A stretch of DNA of 64,000 nucleotides from Alteromonadaceae bacterium 2753L.S.0a.02 (GTDB lineage: Bacteria > Pseudomonadota > Gammaproteobacteria > Pseudomonadales > Cellvibrionaceae): NCBI GenBank assembly GCA_007827375.1, contig VISH01000002.1, positions 3,001,001-3,065,000 on the forward strand, given 5' to 3'. How positions within the stretch are numbered: position 1 is the stretch's first letter; every line of letters begins with the position of its first letter. This document shows positions 25,826-35,445 of the stretch, piece after piece. Position numbers and translations under genes: made by a program. Below the pieces are notes generated by a model. That model was not told the origin of the DNA. It searched no databases and saw only the letters and a program-made list of their open reading frames with translations.

Positions 25826-26599
25826 CTATTCGTCAGGTTTTGTGGGCTTGGTTTCGGTATGGTAAATGTAATTTTGAATGGATGTGAGCATTCCCCTCAG
25901 GATATTCAGCTCCATTTGATCCAATCGAATACGGTTAAACAAGCGTCGCAATCGCGTCACAGTTTGGCGGGGGTTATCCGGGTCCAGGAAATCCAGTTTT
26001 ACAAGAGTATCTTCGAGGTGTTCGTAGTAGTGTTCAAGCGCCTGACTGTCCGCCGGCGGCATATCCCAATCATCAAAATGGGGAAGTTTGCCGTCTCGCG
26101 CGGTGAGACAGGCCATACGAATTTCATAACAGATAACCTGTAAGGCAGCAGAAATGTTTAGCGCACTATATTCGGGGTTTGCAGGGATATGCACATGATA
26201 GTGGCATTTGTGCAACTCTTCGTTGGTGAGGCCGCGATCTTCACGCCCGAATACAATTGCGACTGGATGCGATGCGGCTTCACTCCAACAGCGCTCACCG
26301 CACTCGCGGGGCGTAAGTAAGGGCCATGGAATGCGTCGCTCCCTCGCGCTGGTACCGATGACCAGGGCACAATCTGCTACGGCTTCGTCCAATGTTGCCA
26401 CCACACGCGCCTGTTCGAGAACATCCACTGCGCCAGCTGCGCGCCACACAGCCTTTTCCGCCGGGTACTCCTTGGGATCGACCAATACTAATTGCGACAA
26501 GCCCATATTCTTCATCGCACGAGCTGCAGCACCGATATTGCCAGGGTGTGAGGTATTCACCATTACCATGCGAATTTGCTGAAATTGAGGCTCAGTCAT
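25826..26599 (-). CDS. trmJ: tRNA (cytidine/uridine-2'-O) methyltransferase TrmJ
   Basis: TrmJ methylates the 2'-O of nucleotide 32 in several tRNAs. The 257-residue SpoU-family (SPOUT) protein starts with IRMVMVNTSHPGNIGAAARA, and has LVIGTSARERRIPWPLLTPR, the SAM-site motif AIVFGREDRGLTNEEL and the knot-closing segment HIPANPEYSALNISAALQV. The C-terminal helical extension is normal for TrmJ. trmJ-iscR adjacency is conserved in many gammaproteobacteria, here with the suhB gene divergent on the other side. Confidence 0.95.
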   Translation of the reverse strand: MTEPQFQQIRMVMVNTSHPGNIGAAARAMKNMGLSQLVLVDPKEYPAEKAVWRAAGAVDVLEQARVVATLDEAVADCALVIGTSARERRIPWPLLTPRECGERCWSEAASHPVAIVFGREDRGLTNEELHKCHYHVHIPANPEYSALNISAALQVICYEIRMACLTARDGKLPHFDDWDMPPADSQALEHYYEHLEDTLVKLDFLDPDNPRQTVTRLRRLFNRIRLDQMELNILRGMLTSIQNYIYHTETKPTKPDE

Positions 26600-26677
26600 A
26601 GCGGGTCTTTGATTATTTCGAGGGGCGCGAAGTGTACCAGAGGCCGGCGGCGCAGAATAGCCGGCGCCAGAGCTTAC

Positions 26678-26686
26678 TGGTATAAT
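26678..26686 (+). promoter_or_regulatory. Extended -10 promoter element for suhB
   Basis: TGGTATAAT gives a perfect -10 with the TGn extension, 60 bases before the suhB start at 26746. No good -35 is visible, which extended -10 promoters tolerate. Confidence 0.6.
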
Positions 26687-26745
26687 CGCCGCCCTTCTTT
26701 ATGCTTCCCTACCCCCTTGGGGTTTTCACGACCAAGAGAATATCT

Positions 26746-27549
26746 ATGGAACCCATGCTCACCGTTGCGCTTAAAGCAGCGCGCAAAGCCGGCGAAATTA
26801 TTGAACAACACTTTGAACGGCTCGATTTAATTACCATCGAAGAAAAAGGTCGCAATGATTATGTGAGCGAAGTGGACAAGAAATCGGAAAACGAGATTCT
26901 CTATCACCTCAAAAAAGCTTACCCGGACCACGCCTTTATTGGCGAGGAAACCGGTAACTCTGGTGCCGCAGACAGCGACTACGAATGGATCATCGACCCA
27001 CTGGACGGCACCACCAATTTTATACACGGTATTCCCCAGTTTTCTGTTTCAATCGCATGCAAGTTCAAAGGACAACTTGAACATGCTGTAGTACTGGACC
27101 CTATTAAGCGCGAAGAATTTACGGCAAGCCGGGGTAAGGGCGCCACACTCAATGACCGTCGCATCCGGGTTTCATCCCGTAAAAGTCTCGACGGGGCATT
27201 GATTGGCACAGGCATTCCCTTTAACGGTTTTGCACTAGAGCATATCGACCCTTATTTGGCGGCGTTACGCGAAATAGCCAGCCAAACCGCAGGCATTCGT
27301 CGCCCCGGTTCGGCAGCGCTGGATTTGGCCTATGTCGCGGCCGGACGCTTTGATGGCTTCTGGGAAATGAACCTAAAGCCCTGGGATATGGCCGCAGGTC
27401 TACTGTTGGTGAAAGAGGCCGGCGGTTTGTTGAGCGGTTTTAAAGGTGACAGTGATTATTTGAATACCGGGCATGTGGTTTGTGCAACACCGAAAGTGTT
27501 TAAACCACTACTGCAAATTGTAGGAAAACACATGAGTGGCGTTTATTAA
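26746..27549 (+). CDS. suhB: Inositol monophosphatase family protein SuhB
   Basis: A 267-residue Mg-dependent phosphatase that in E. coli also acts as a subunit of the rRNA antitermination complex. Metal-site motifs are visible: the Glu in FIGEETGNSG, IDPLDGTTNFIHGIPQF, and the C-terminal PWDMAAGLLLVKEAGG. The ATG at 26746 (MEPMLTVALKAARKAG) is the start conserved in the family; an earlier in-frame ATG at 26701 lies very near the predicted transcription start and is rejected. Divergent from trmJ, as in E. coli and Pseudomonas. Confidence 0.95.
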   Translation: MEPMLTVALKAARKAGEIIEQHFERLDLITIEEKGRNDYVSEVDKKSENEILYHLKKAYPDHAFIGEETGNSGAADSDYEWIIDPLDGTTNFIHGIPQFSVSIACKFKGQLEHAVVLDPIKREEFTASRGKGATLNDRRIRVSSRKSLDGALIGTGIPFNGFALEHIDPYLAALREIASQTAGIRRPGSAALDLAYVAAGRFDGFWEMNLKPWDMAAGLLLVKEAGGLLSGFKGDSDYLNTGHVVCATPKVFKPLLQIVGKHMSGVY

Positions 27550-27564
27550 ACGGCCACGCCGCTC
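27534..27564. terminator. Terminator-like hairpin between convergent suhB and histidine kinase genes
   Basis: Nine-base-pair stem GAGTGGCGT / ACGCCGCTC (one T-G pair) with a 13-base loop that includes the suhB stop codon, followed on the plus strand by ATTATTTC. The T-tail is weak, so it is a moderate call; it may serve both convergent genes. Confidence 0.45.
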
Positions 27565-27570
27565 ATTATT

Positions 27571-29613
27571 TCAATCCCGCAGTAAGTCATTGAAAACGTC
27601 AATAAGCTGTTTGAGATTAAGGGGTTTAGTGAGGTAATAATCGAACCCCGACTCCTTCCCTTTTTCAATATCCTTTACAAGCGCATTGGCAGTGAGCGCA
27701 ATGACCGGAATATTTTCGGTAAGCGGGTCTTGTTTAAGCACCGATAAGGTTTCAAAGCCATCCATACCCGGAAGGTTGATATCCATAATAATTAGATCTG
27801 GTCGCAGAGTTCGCGCCAGGTAAATACCGCGAATGGGCTCGGCGGCGATATCGAGGTGCACATTTGGGTAACGCACCAAGAGCTGCTTCATAAGACGCTG
27901 GTTAGGGGGGTTATCTTCCACATAAAGCACCTGACGCCTGCCTTCAATTTCCAGCTCAGGAATTTCGCCAACATCACTTTCGATACGCTTGTATTGATCG
28001 GCCAATTGCTCAATCGCCTGGCCTGTGTACAATGGAAAATCCACCCAAAATACACTGCCGACGTGTTCGGTACTCTGAAAACCAATAATACCGCCCATCT
28101 GCTCAACCAGTTGTTTGGTAATAACCAATCCCACACCACTGCCTTCAATGTTCGAGCCTTCGGCACCTAGACGATTAAAAGGCTGAAACATTTGTTTTTG
28201 CAGATTTTCCGCAATACCCCGGCCAGTATCCGTGACCGCAACCCGCATAAAACGGTTTTCAATTTCGCTGCACACCACAGACACTGTACCGGCATCGATA
28301 TTATATTTAATGGCATTGCTGATAAGGTTTAGAAAAATCTGCTTTAACCGTACCGCATCTGCCACAACATCTTTCTCTTCCAGGTCGCCTAAATCAAGTT
28401 GCAGCTGTATTCCCCGCACCTCTGCCTGAGACGATAACGATGAGATCACCTCCCCCAATAGCCTCGCTGGAGAAACCGGTTCGAGAGAAAAACCCATACG
28501 GCGCGATTCAATTTTGGCGAGGTCAAGTACGTCACCAACCAATTGCAACAAATGCTCGCCGGCATGCTTAATTTCGGCGATATTTGCGCGCTGCTCAGCG
28601 GATAGGGTTTTGTCTGAATCGCACAACTGGGCAAAACCCAGAATTGAATTGAGCGGCGTGCGCAACTCGTGGCTCATACTGGAAAGAAAATCTGACTTTG
28701 CTCTGTTTGCTTCTTCGGCAACTTCTTTGGCTTTTACGACCCGCTCTTCAGCTCGTTTAATTTCCGTAACATCCATATTGGTGCCCGACATACGAGTCGG
28801 CTTACCGTTCTCATCGTAGGCCATTTGTCCTCGCCCGCGAATCCAACGCCACTCATTGTCTTTGCCACGAATCCGGTACTCCACGTCGAACGGCGTTTTG
28901 CGGTGAATGTGCTCCTGAAGAATGCGGTCGAATTCCCTGAGATCATCTTCGTGGATGCGGTTGCGCCAGGCGGTCATGCGATCCATACCCTGGTTTACAA
29001 TATCGTCGTGCTCGGTGTATCCCAAATGTTCCCAGCAACGGTTGGAATAGTGAAAACCACCGTGCACCGATGACCATTCCCAAATACCATCATTGGAAGA
29101 CTGAATGATACGTGCATGACGCGCTTCACTAATGAGTAGCGCCTGCTCCGTTTGTTTGAGCTTGGTAACATCGAACACGATACCCGACATGTACACCACA
29201 CGGCCTTTGACGTTACGCTCAGACCCCATACGTGCCTCAGCCCAGATATGACCGCCCTTTTTTTTGCGGATTCGAAAAATCAGCTCGCCTGGCCCGGAAC
29301 CCCGCAAGTGAGCAAAGATTGAGCTCATCAGTTTTTTCTGATCATCGGGATGAACATACTCAATAAATTTGTCGGGGTTGGATATAAACTCCATGTCCCC
29401 CTCGGAATAACCAAGATTGCTCCAGAAGGCACCATTCCAGGCCATGCGTGAATTGGCGAGATCCCAATCCAGGAACGCATATCCCCGGCTGCCACGAAAG
29501 ATTCGCTCGTAGGTAGAAACAGCGTTTTCCAACGACTCCAGCCGTTGTCGCACGTCAGTCTCGGAAGACTTCTCAGCGTCAAGATGCGTTGATGATTGTT
29601 TCTTAAACCACAC
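27571..29613 (-). CDS. Soluble hybrid sensor histidine kinase (PAS-PAS-HisKA-HATPase-REC)
   Basis: 680 residues with no signal peptide or membrane span, so it senses a cytoplasmic cue. After a short coiled coil come two PAS folds with PAC motifs (about 40-155 and 165-290; e.g. RIRKKKGGHIWAEARMG, EYRIRGKDNEWRWIRGRGQM). The HisKA box SSMSHELRTPLNSILGF (His near 315), the HATPase motifs NLISNAIKYN, DTGRGI and EGSGVGLVITKQLVEQMGG, and a C-terminal receiver follow (VLYVEDNPPNQ; phospho-Asp near 610 in LIIMDINLPGMDG; ALTANAL; YLTKPL). The start is a GTG at 29613 with a good AGAGGA ribosome site. No cognate regulator is adjacent; the output target is unknown. Confidence 0.92.
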   Translation of the reverse strand: MWFKKQSSTHLDAEKSSETDVRQRLESLENAVSTYERIFRGSRGYAFLDWDLANSRMAWNGAFWSNLGYSEGDMEFISNPDKFIEYVHPDDQKKLMSSIFAHLRGSGPGELIFRIRKKKGGHIWAEARMGSERNVKGRVVYMSGIVFDVTKLKQTEQALLISEARHARIIQSSNDGIWEWSSVHGGFHYSNRCWEHLGYTEHDDIVNQGMDRMTAWRNRIHEDDLREFDRILQEHIHRKTPFDVEYRIRGKDNEWRWIRGRGQMAYDENGKPTRMSGTNMDVTEIKRAEERVVKAKEVAEEANRAKSDFLSSMSHELRTPLNSILGFAQLCDSDKTLSAEQRANIAEIKHAGEHLLQLVGDVLDLAKIESRRMGFSLEPVSPARLLGEVISSLSSQAEVRGIQLQLDLGDLEEKDVVADAVRLKQIFLNLISNAIKYNIDAGTVSVVCSEIENRFMRVAVTDTGRGIAENLQKQMFQPFNRLGAEGSNIEGSGVGLVITKQLVEQMGGIIGFQSTEHVGSVFWVDFPLYTGQAIEQLADQYKRIESDVGEIPELEIEGRRQVLYVEDNPPNQRLMKQLLVRYPNVHLDIAAEPIRGIYLARTLRPDLIIMDINLPGMDGFETLSVLKQDPLTENIPVIALTANALVKDIEKGKESGFDYYLTKPLNLKQLIDVFNDLLRD

Positions 29614-30025
29614 GACCCTGTCCTCTTCCGAGTGTGTTTCCGACCCCAGCGACTAAGCAATCATTGGATTACAGATTATGGCATTGATTACCGTATTGAT
29701 AGAACATTTATGCCTATTCAACCCCACTACTCTAGCAGCTTCTATACTGCCAAGAAGTCTTTCGAAATTTACTCCTCGCAATTTGCAGTTTCGCAGGTGA
29801 ACACTCATGGCATTCAGATTTAACGCCATCGCAGGGAAAACCCGACAAAACCTAACCACGTGGTTTGTGCTTTTGGGCGATGCCGTCTGTTGTGAACGCA
29901 GCCATCGCTTTACCTCCATTGAGCGAACGTCAACCACACTTGCCACAGCTGCACATCCTAAATTCGATCATAAAAAAAGCGGGACAAGCTAACCCGGCCC
30001 GCTTTTTCTGCATCGTAATAGTCGT
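29614..30025. other. Gene-poor stretch between the hybrid kinase and secF
   Basis: About 410 bases. It holds the upstream region of the kinase gene and the terminator of the secD-secF unit at its right end. A 61-codon plus-strand frame (29807-29992) starting MAFRFNAIAGKTRQN has no ribosome site or recognised relative and overlaps the terminator, so I do not call it. Confidence 0.5.
29972..30007 (-). terminator. Intrinsic terminator after secF
   Basis: The inverted repeat AAAAAGCGGG / CCCGCTTTTT with a 14-base loop is followed on the minus strand by a run of seven T. It lies about 20 bases after the secF stop at 30026 and should end the queA-tgt-secD-secF transcript; it is symmetric enough to work in both directions. 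Confidence 0.8.
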
Positions 30026-30952
30026 CTAAGGCATCAACGACTCCTGATCCTCCCCTTCTTTCTCGATAACAATCAGGTCTTCTTTGGAGAGTTTCATCGC
30101 CAGCAGCACATTTGCGGCAACATAAATCGATGAATAGGTACCCACGAATATGCCTACTAACAGAGCCAATGCGAAATTGTGAATAAGATCGCCACCAAAA
30201 ATAAACAGCGCGGCTAGTACTAATAACGTCGTTAATGAGGTAATTAAAGTTCGCCCGAGGGTTTGAGTTAACGAGACGTTAACAATTTCCAAGCCTTCCG
30301 CCTTACGCATTTTTCGAAAATTTTCGCGAATTCGGTCAGACACCACAATGGTGTCGTTTAAGGAGTAACCAATAACGGCCAGGACGGCAGCCAGTACCGT
30401 AAGATCGAAATCCAGTTGAAAAATCGCAAACACCCCCAGCACAATGAACACGTCATGAGCCAATGCGGTAACGGCACCTATCGAAAATTTTATCTGGAAG
30501 CGCAAAGCTACATAAACCATTACCACGGCTAGCGCAAACAACATGCCCAAGCCGCCATCATTGGCAAATTCCTCCCCAATTTGGGAACCGACATATTCAA
30601 TACGCTTCAGGTCAACAGAGCCACTACCGGAATAGGCTTCGATAAGTTTCTCCGCAACAACATCACCGATTTTTTCGCCGTCGGATTGGATGCGAATAAC
30701 AACGTCTTCATCGCTACCAAAATTAGCAACTACAGCGCTGTCAAAGCCCTGTTCTTTCAATTGGTTTCGAATCGCACCGAGATCAGCCGTTTCAGGATAG
30801 TGCAATTCGATCAGGGTACCACCGGTAAAATCCAATCCAAAATTGAGGCCTTTATAAGCGAGCCCACCAATGGAAATCAGTACCAACGATATCGAAAAAA
30901 CCGCCGCCAGGAGGCGATGCCCCATAAAATTAATAACTTTTTCTTCACTCAT
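30026..30952 (-). CDS. secF: Protein translocase subunit SecF
   Basis: SecF works with SecD to use the proton gradient to pull exported proteins across the inner membrane. The 308-residue product begins MSEEKVINFMGHR, has a first membrane span, the GLNFGLDFTGGTLIELHY motif, a periplasmic domain, and five further spans with VIGYSLNDTIVVSDRIREN and NVSLTQTLGRTLITSLTTLL. The ATG at 30952 is preferred; the in-frame start at 30988 overlaps secD. It ends in a Glu/Asp-rich cytoplasmic tail. Confidence 0.96.
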   Translation of the reverse strand: MSEEKVINFMGHRLLAAVFSISLVLISIGGLAYKGLNFGLDFTGGTLIELHYPETADLGAIRNQLKEQGFDSAVVANFGSDEDVVIRIQSDGEKIGDVVAEKLIEAYSGSGSVDLKRIEYVGSQIGEEFANDGGLGMLFALAVVMVYVALRFQIKFSIGAVTALAHDVFIVLGVFAIFQLDFDLTVLAAVLAVIGYSLNDTIVVSDRIRENFRKMRKAEGLEIVNVSLTQTLGRTLITSLTTLLVLAALFIFGGDLIHNFALALLVGIFVGTYSSIYVAANVLLAMKLSKEDLIVIEKEGEDQESLMP

Positions 30953-30978
30953 TATTCTGCTCCAGGTCGCAACGGTTC

Positions 30979-32844
30979 TTATATCCACAGCTTTTTAATG
31001 CTGCGACCACCGTACATGAGGTTAACAATCGCGCGAGTTCCCATAATGGCGGTAAACATGGAAGTCACGATACCAATTGCCAGGGTAACCGCGAAGCCTT
31101 TCACCGAGCCGGTACCAATGGCATACAGGATGATCGCAACAATAAATGTGGTGATGTTGGCGTCGAGAATAGTCACGAAAGCCCGCTCAAAACCTGTTTT
31201 AATGGCCGTTTGTGGCGGGATGCCATTTTTTAATTCCTCACGAATTCGAGAAAATATCAGCACGTTAGCATCCACAGCCATGCCCACCGTTAACACAATA
31301 CCGGCAATACCAGGCAGTGTTAGCGTTGCGCCGAAAATCGACATCACAGCAATCAGTAACACCAGGTTGGCCAGCAGCGCGATATTGGCAGCCAGGCCGA
31401 ATACCCGATAGTAAACCAGCATAAAAACGAGCACCAACGCGAGACCAATTTTCACGGATTTAACGCCCAGCCCAATGTTCTCAGCACCCAGCGATGGACC
31501 GATGGTACGCTCTTCCACAAATCCCATAGGCGCTGCCAAAGCACCAGCGCGTAGCAACAGCGCCAATTCCGATGCTTCCTGAGGATTATCTAAGCCGGTA
31601 ATTCGAAAGTTTCTACCCAAGGCATTTTGAATGGTTGGAAAAGAAATGATGCCCGCTTCAGGAGTTTGCGTATACGTGGTAATTTCCTGACCGTTTTCAT
31701 CCAAGCTATGTTTTGTCTGAGTTTTGTATTCAATAAACAAAACCGCCATTCTTCGACCCACATTGTCGCGCGTACGACGATGCATCGCGGTCCCGCCTTG
31801 CGCATCCAGAGTAATATTGACCTGCGGTAAACTGGTGTTGGAGTCGTAACCCACTTGTGCATTGGTTACTCGCTCACCGGTTATTACCGGGCGTTTTTCG
31901 ACAACATTATCGCCGTAACGACGCTGTTGCACCTCATCACGCCATGGAAAACTTTCGCGTTGACTGGAAAGGGTGGTTTCGTTGGCTTCTAGCCGGAATT
32001 CCAAATTTGCTGTTTTACCAATCACCGATTTTGCGCGTGCGGTATCCTGAATACCGGGGAGTTCGACCACAATTCGGTTACGGCCCTGGCGTTGCACCAA
32101 AGGTTCAGCCACGCCAATTTCGTTGACGCGGTTGCGTAGCGTAGTGAGGTTTTGGGTTACTGCGTAATCTTCTTTCTCGCGTATGTATTTTTCCGATAAT
32201 TTTGCGCGCACTAAAAATCGTCCGGCTTCATCGACACGCTCGTACTCGACTTCCGGTAGATTGGAACGTAAAAATTCGGTTATTTTCATACGTTCTTCTT
32301 CGGAGCTTGCCGTGATGGTAATCACCTGATCGCGTACGTTGATCTGGGCACCATGCATCCTCTCGCTGCGAATCAATTTGCTGATTTGCTCTTTAATGCT
32401 ATCCAGTTCGGCAGCAATAACTTTGGGGGTATCCACCTCGAGTAAGAAGTGCACACCACCGGCGAGGTCCAAGCCCAATTTCATGGGCCCTGCGCCTAAG
32501 TCGAGTAGCCAATCGGGCGTAGTTGGTGCGAGGTTTACCGCTACTACATAGTCTGTTCCCAATGCTTCCTGTACTTTGCGCTGTGCAGTCAGCTGATCGC
32601 TTTGTTTGCGCAAACGAATCAATCCGTTGTTCTGATCATGTTCAGCGCCAAAATGCGCGATTTTCAGCTCATCCAGTACCGCGACCGCCTTGTCCATGGC
32701 TTTCTGATCAATTTCCAATGCAGCGGATGACCCCGAAAGCTGAATTGCCGGGTCGGGTGCATAAATATTAGGCAGCGCGTAAATGAATCCAATCACAAGA
32801 AGGACAAGAATGAGAAGATATTTCCAAAGTGGGTAGCGGTTCAT
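30979..32844 (-). CDS. secD: Protein translocase subunit SecD
   Basis: 621 residues from the ATG at 32844 (MNRYPLWKYLL). One N-terminal span (LLILVLLVIGFIYALPNIY), the large periplasmic P1 domain with LGLDLAGGVHFLLEVD, a second P domain containing LRNRVNEIGVAEPLVQRQG and VVELPGIQDTARAKSVIG, then the C-terminal spans with MAVDANVLIFSRIREEL and the conserved Asp used in proton coupling. Length matches Pseudomonas SecD. It lies 26 bases before secF. Upstream, yajC, the usual third member of the SecDF-YajC complex, is not between secD and tgt. Confidence 0.96.
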   Translation of the reverse strand: MNRYPLWKYLLILVLLVIGFIYALPNIYAPDPAIQLSGSSAALEIDQKAMDKAVAVLDELKIAHFGAEHDQNNGLIRLRKQSDQLTAQRKVQEALGTDYVVAVNLAPTTPDWLLDLGAGPMKLGLDLAGGVHFLLEVDTPKVIAAELDSIKEQISKLIRSERMHGAQINVRDQVITITASSEEERMKITEFLRSNLPEVEYERVDEAGRFLVRAKLSEKYIREKEDYAVTQNLTTLRNRVNEIGVAEPLVQRQGRNRIVVELPGIQDTARAKSVIGKTANLEFRLEANETTLSSQRESFPWRDEVQQRRYGDNVVEKRPVITGERVTNAQVGYDSNTSLPQVNITLDAQGGTAMHRRTRDNVGRRMAVLFIEYKTQTKHSLDENGQEITTYTQTPEAGIISFPTIQNALGRNFRITGLDNPQEASELALLLRAGALAAPMGFVEERTIGPSLGAENIGLGVKSVKIGLALVLVFMLVYYRVFGLAANIALLANLVLLIAVMSIFGATLTLPGIAGIVLTVGMAVDANVLIFSRIREELKNGIPPQTAIKTGFERAFVTILDANITTFIVAIILYAIGTGSVKGFAVTLAIGIVTSMFTAIMGTRAIVNLMYGGRSIKKLWI

Positions 32845-32965
32845 GAGTAATTCCAACTGGCCCTGCAATGCAGGTTATGGTTTTTTTATTCTCTTAAGAT
32901 AATTTGCGGCGGGATTATACCCGTGTTGCGCTTCAAGTATCAGCAAGATGGCGTCGGCGACGCTA

Positions 32966-34108
32966 TTATTCAAGGGAGTGCTCAAATTGTGGCCGGGTCT
33001 TCCCCTGCCGCGCATAAAAATCGAATACCCAAGTGGTTAAGGCTCCCGCTTCAATTGCTCCACGCAACTCCGCCATAATGGTTTGATAGTGACGCAGATT
33101 GTGAATTGTATTAAGTTGCGCGCCCAGGATTTCTCCGCACTTATCGAGATGATGTAAATAAGCACGACTAAAATTCGAGCAGGTGTAGCAATCACAGGTG
33201 GCGTCCAGAGGAGACGTGTCGTGGCGATGGCAAGCGTTGCGAATTTTAATTACCCCATCACGCGTAAACAAATGACCATTGCGTGCATTGCGTGTGGGCA
33301 TCACGCAGTCGAACATGTCTACCCCGCGACACACTGCTTCAACGATGTCCTCCGGTTTGCCAACGCCCATTAGGTAACGCGGTTTTTCATCCGGCATACG
33401 GTTACCCAGATGGTCGAGAATGCGCACCATATCCTGTTTCGGTTCTCCGACACTCAATCCACCAATCGCGTAACCGTCGAAGCCAATATCCAGCAAACCC
33501 TGCAAGGATAGACTGCGCAAATTCTCAAACATTCCCCCTTGAACAATCCCGAACAAAGCGGCGGGATTTCCCTGGTGGGCCTCTTTACTGCGTTTGGCCC
33601 AACGCAGTGATAATTCCATAGATTCCCGTGCCTGTAGCTCGGTTGCTGGGTACGGCGTGCATTCATCAAAAATCATCACAATATCTGAGCCTAAATCACG
33701 CTGCACCTGTATGGCTTTTTCCGGGTCGAGAAATACTTCACTACCGTCGATAGGTGAACGAAACTTAACACCCTCTTCCGTGATTTTTCGAATATCACCC
33801 AAGCTAAATACCTGGAAGCCACCCGAGTCGGTAAGGATTGGCCCCGGCCATTGCATAAAACCGTGCAGGTCACCGTGTTTTCTGATGACGGCTGTGCCGG
33901 GTCGTAACATAAGATGGAAGGTGTTTCCCAAAATAATTTCGGCCCCGGTAGCCTGAATATCTCTCGGCAACATACCTTTCACGGTACCGTAAGTGCCTAC
34001 CGGCATAAATGCGGGCGTTTCGACCGTACCTCGGGGGAAAGTCAGTCGACCACGTCTGGCCACACCATCACTTGCTGACAGCTCAAAGCGCATATGGCAA
34101 TCAGTCAT
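32966..34108 (-). CDS. tgt: tRNA-guanine transglycosylase (queuosine)
   Basis: Tgt swaps guanine 34 for preQ1 in GUN-anticodon tRNAs. The 380-residue product has the Asp nucleophile/base regions (LTDSGGFQVFSLGDIRKI; MPTRNARNGHLF), GIVQGGMFENLR, GGLSVGEPKQDM and the zinc ligands CDCYTCSNFSRAYLHHL. The ATG at 34108 overlaps the end of queA by 8 bases; an internal ATG at 34093 (MRFELSA) is also possible. Second gene of the queA-tgt-secD-secF unit. Confidence 0.97.
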   Translation of the reverse strand: MTDCHMRFELSASDGVARRGRLTFPRGTVETPAFMPVGTYGTVKGMLPRDIQATGAEIILGNTFHLMLRPGTAVIRKHGDLHGFMQWPGPILTDSGGFQVFSLGDIRKITEEGVKFRSPIDGSEVFLDPEKAIQVQRDLGSDIVMIFDECTPYPATELQARESMELSLRWAKRSKEAHQGNPAALFGIVQGGMFENLRSLSLQGLLDIGFDGYAIGGLSVGEPKQDMVRILDHLGNRMPDEKPRYLMGVGKPEDIVEAVCRGVDMFDCVMPTRNARNGHLFTRDGVIKIRNACHRHDTSPLDATCDCYTCSNFSRAYLHHLDKCGEILGAQLNTIHNLRHYQTIMAELRGAIEAGALTTWVFDFYARQGKTRPQFEHSLE

Positions 34109-35177
34109 GCAGTTCTCCCATGACTGGCATCACTTTCTCGAGAGGAGCCAACGGGTTGCGCGTGAGAAACATAGCATCACCGTAGCTGAAAAAACGGTAG
34201 CGTTGCGCAACCGCCTCCTGATAAGCCCGCATAATATTGCGGTAACCAGCAAATGCTGAAACCAACATCATGAGTGTCGATTCGGGCAGGTGGAAATTAG
34301 TCAACAAGGCATCGACAACTTTAAAGTTGTAACTGGGGTAGATAAAAATATTGGTATCTCCCTGATAGGGTCTTATTTCGCCACTGGCTGCGGCGGTCTC
34401 CAGACAGCGAACACTGGTTGTCCCCACCGCGATTACCCGTTTGCCATTGGCTTTGGTTTCTTTTACCAGCTGGCACACCTCTTCAGTCAACCGCATAACT
34501 TCAGCGTGCATTTGGTGCTCTTCAATGTTGTCGACCCGCACCGGCTGAAAAGTACCCGCCCCAACATGGAGGGTCACAAACGCCAATTGCACACCCCTGG
34601 CACGCAATTCGGACAGCATTTCTGCGTCAAAGTGCAATCCCGCCGTTGGGGCCGCTACAGCGCCTTTGTGACAGCTGTAGACGGTTTGGTAACGCTCTTT
34701 ATCTGAGTCGTCATCACTGCGATCAATGTAGGGAGGCAAGGGCATGTGTCCGAGCTTTTCCAGCACATCCAACGCATTGGCACCTTCAGGAAAAGTTAAT
34801 TGAAACAAAGACCTATCTCTATCACTTACAATTATTTCTGTACCATCCTGTAATATGAGAACACTGCCACTCTTGGGGGATTTACTGGCTTTGACGTGGG
34901 CGCTGACCAGTTGTTGGTTGTGAACGCGTTCCACCAATATTTCCACCTTGCCACCCGATGCTTTTTGGCCGAAAACACGGGCAGGAATAACACGGGTATC
35001 GTTAAACACCATGAGATCACCGGAGTTTACGCGGCCGAGCAAGGTCGCAAATTTACTGTGCTCGATGGCGCCAGACTTGCCATCCAAAACCAGCATGCGA
35101 CTGCCGCGCCGCTCTGCTGATGGGTACCGAGCGATAAGCTCGTCAGGTAACGCATAACTAAAGTCTTGCCGGCGCAT
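34101..35177 (-). CDS. queA: SAM:tRNA ribosyltransferase-isomerase QueA
   Basis: QueA transfers and isomerises the ribosyl part of SAM onto preQ1-tRNA to give epoxyqueuosine. The 358-residue product starts FSYALPDELIARYPSAERRGSRMLVL and shows VFNDTRVIPARVFG, VAAPTAGLHFDAEML, LHVGAGTFQPVRVD, VGTTSVRCLETAAA and TNFHLPESTLMMLVSAFAG, all family motifs. First gene of the unit; it begins 180 bases away from the tRNA-Leu gene on the same strand. Confidence 0.97.
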   Translation of the reverse strand: MRRQDFSYALPDELIARYPSAERRGSRMLVLDGKSGAIEHSKFATLLGRVNSGDLMVFNDTRVIPARVFGQKASGGKVEILVERVHNQQLVSAHVKASKSPKSGSVLILQDGTEIIVSDRDRSLFQLTFPEGANALDVLEKLGHMPLPPYIDRSDDDSDKERYQTVYSCHKGAVAAPTAGLHFDAEMLSELRARGVQLAFVTLHVGAGTFQPVRVDNIEEHQMHAEVMRLTEEVCQLVKETKANGKRVIAVGTTSVRCLETAAASGEIRPYQGDTNIFIYPSYNFKVVDALLTNFHLPESTLMMLVSAFAGYRNIMRAYQEAVAQRYRFFSYGDAMFLTRNPLAPLEKVMPVMGELHD

Positions 35178-35358
35178 AGCAACCTATTGGCGATTTAAAG
35201 GGGCGGCAAGGTTAAATGAAATGGAGTATTTTTGCCAATGACCAAGCGGCATTAGCACTGGGCTCGAGTCTGTTAAGCGGGAGTGGGCAGCATGGTTAAA
35301 AATAAAATTTTCTTCACGGCAGGTTTGCAGGCACTTACCTGAAAACCCTTGGGGGATG

Positions 35359-35445
35359 TGGTACCAGAGGTCGGACTCGAACCGACACGCTTTTAAGGGC
35401 GGGGGATTTTGAATCCCCTGTGTCTACCAATTTCACCACTCTGGC
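35359..35445 (-). tRNA. tRNA-Leu (anticodon CAA)
   Basis: An 87-base class II tRNA on the minus strand. The acceptor 5' arm GCCAGAG pairs with CTCTGGT before an encoded A-CCA end; the D arm is GTGGTGAAATTGGTAGAC, the anticodon stem-loop is GGGGA-TTCAAAA-TCCCC with CAA at the anticodon positions, a long variable arm follows, and the T arm is GTCGGTTCGAGTCCGAC. The size, long variable arm and anticodon all fit leucine (reads UUG). Confidence 0.95.

Noticed and set aside
29807..29992. A 61-codon plus-strand gene between the kinase and secF
   Set aside because: No ribosome site, overlaps the secF terminator, and no recognisable protein feature.
30581..31411. A 276-codon plus-strand frame opposite secF/secD
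   Set aside because: It crosses two real genes on the other strand and has no protein-family signal.
35359..35445. tRNA-Leu as an integration site for a genomic island
   Set aside because: No integrase, direct repeat of the tRNA end or composition shift was seen on either side.
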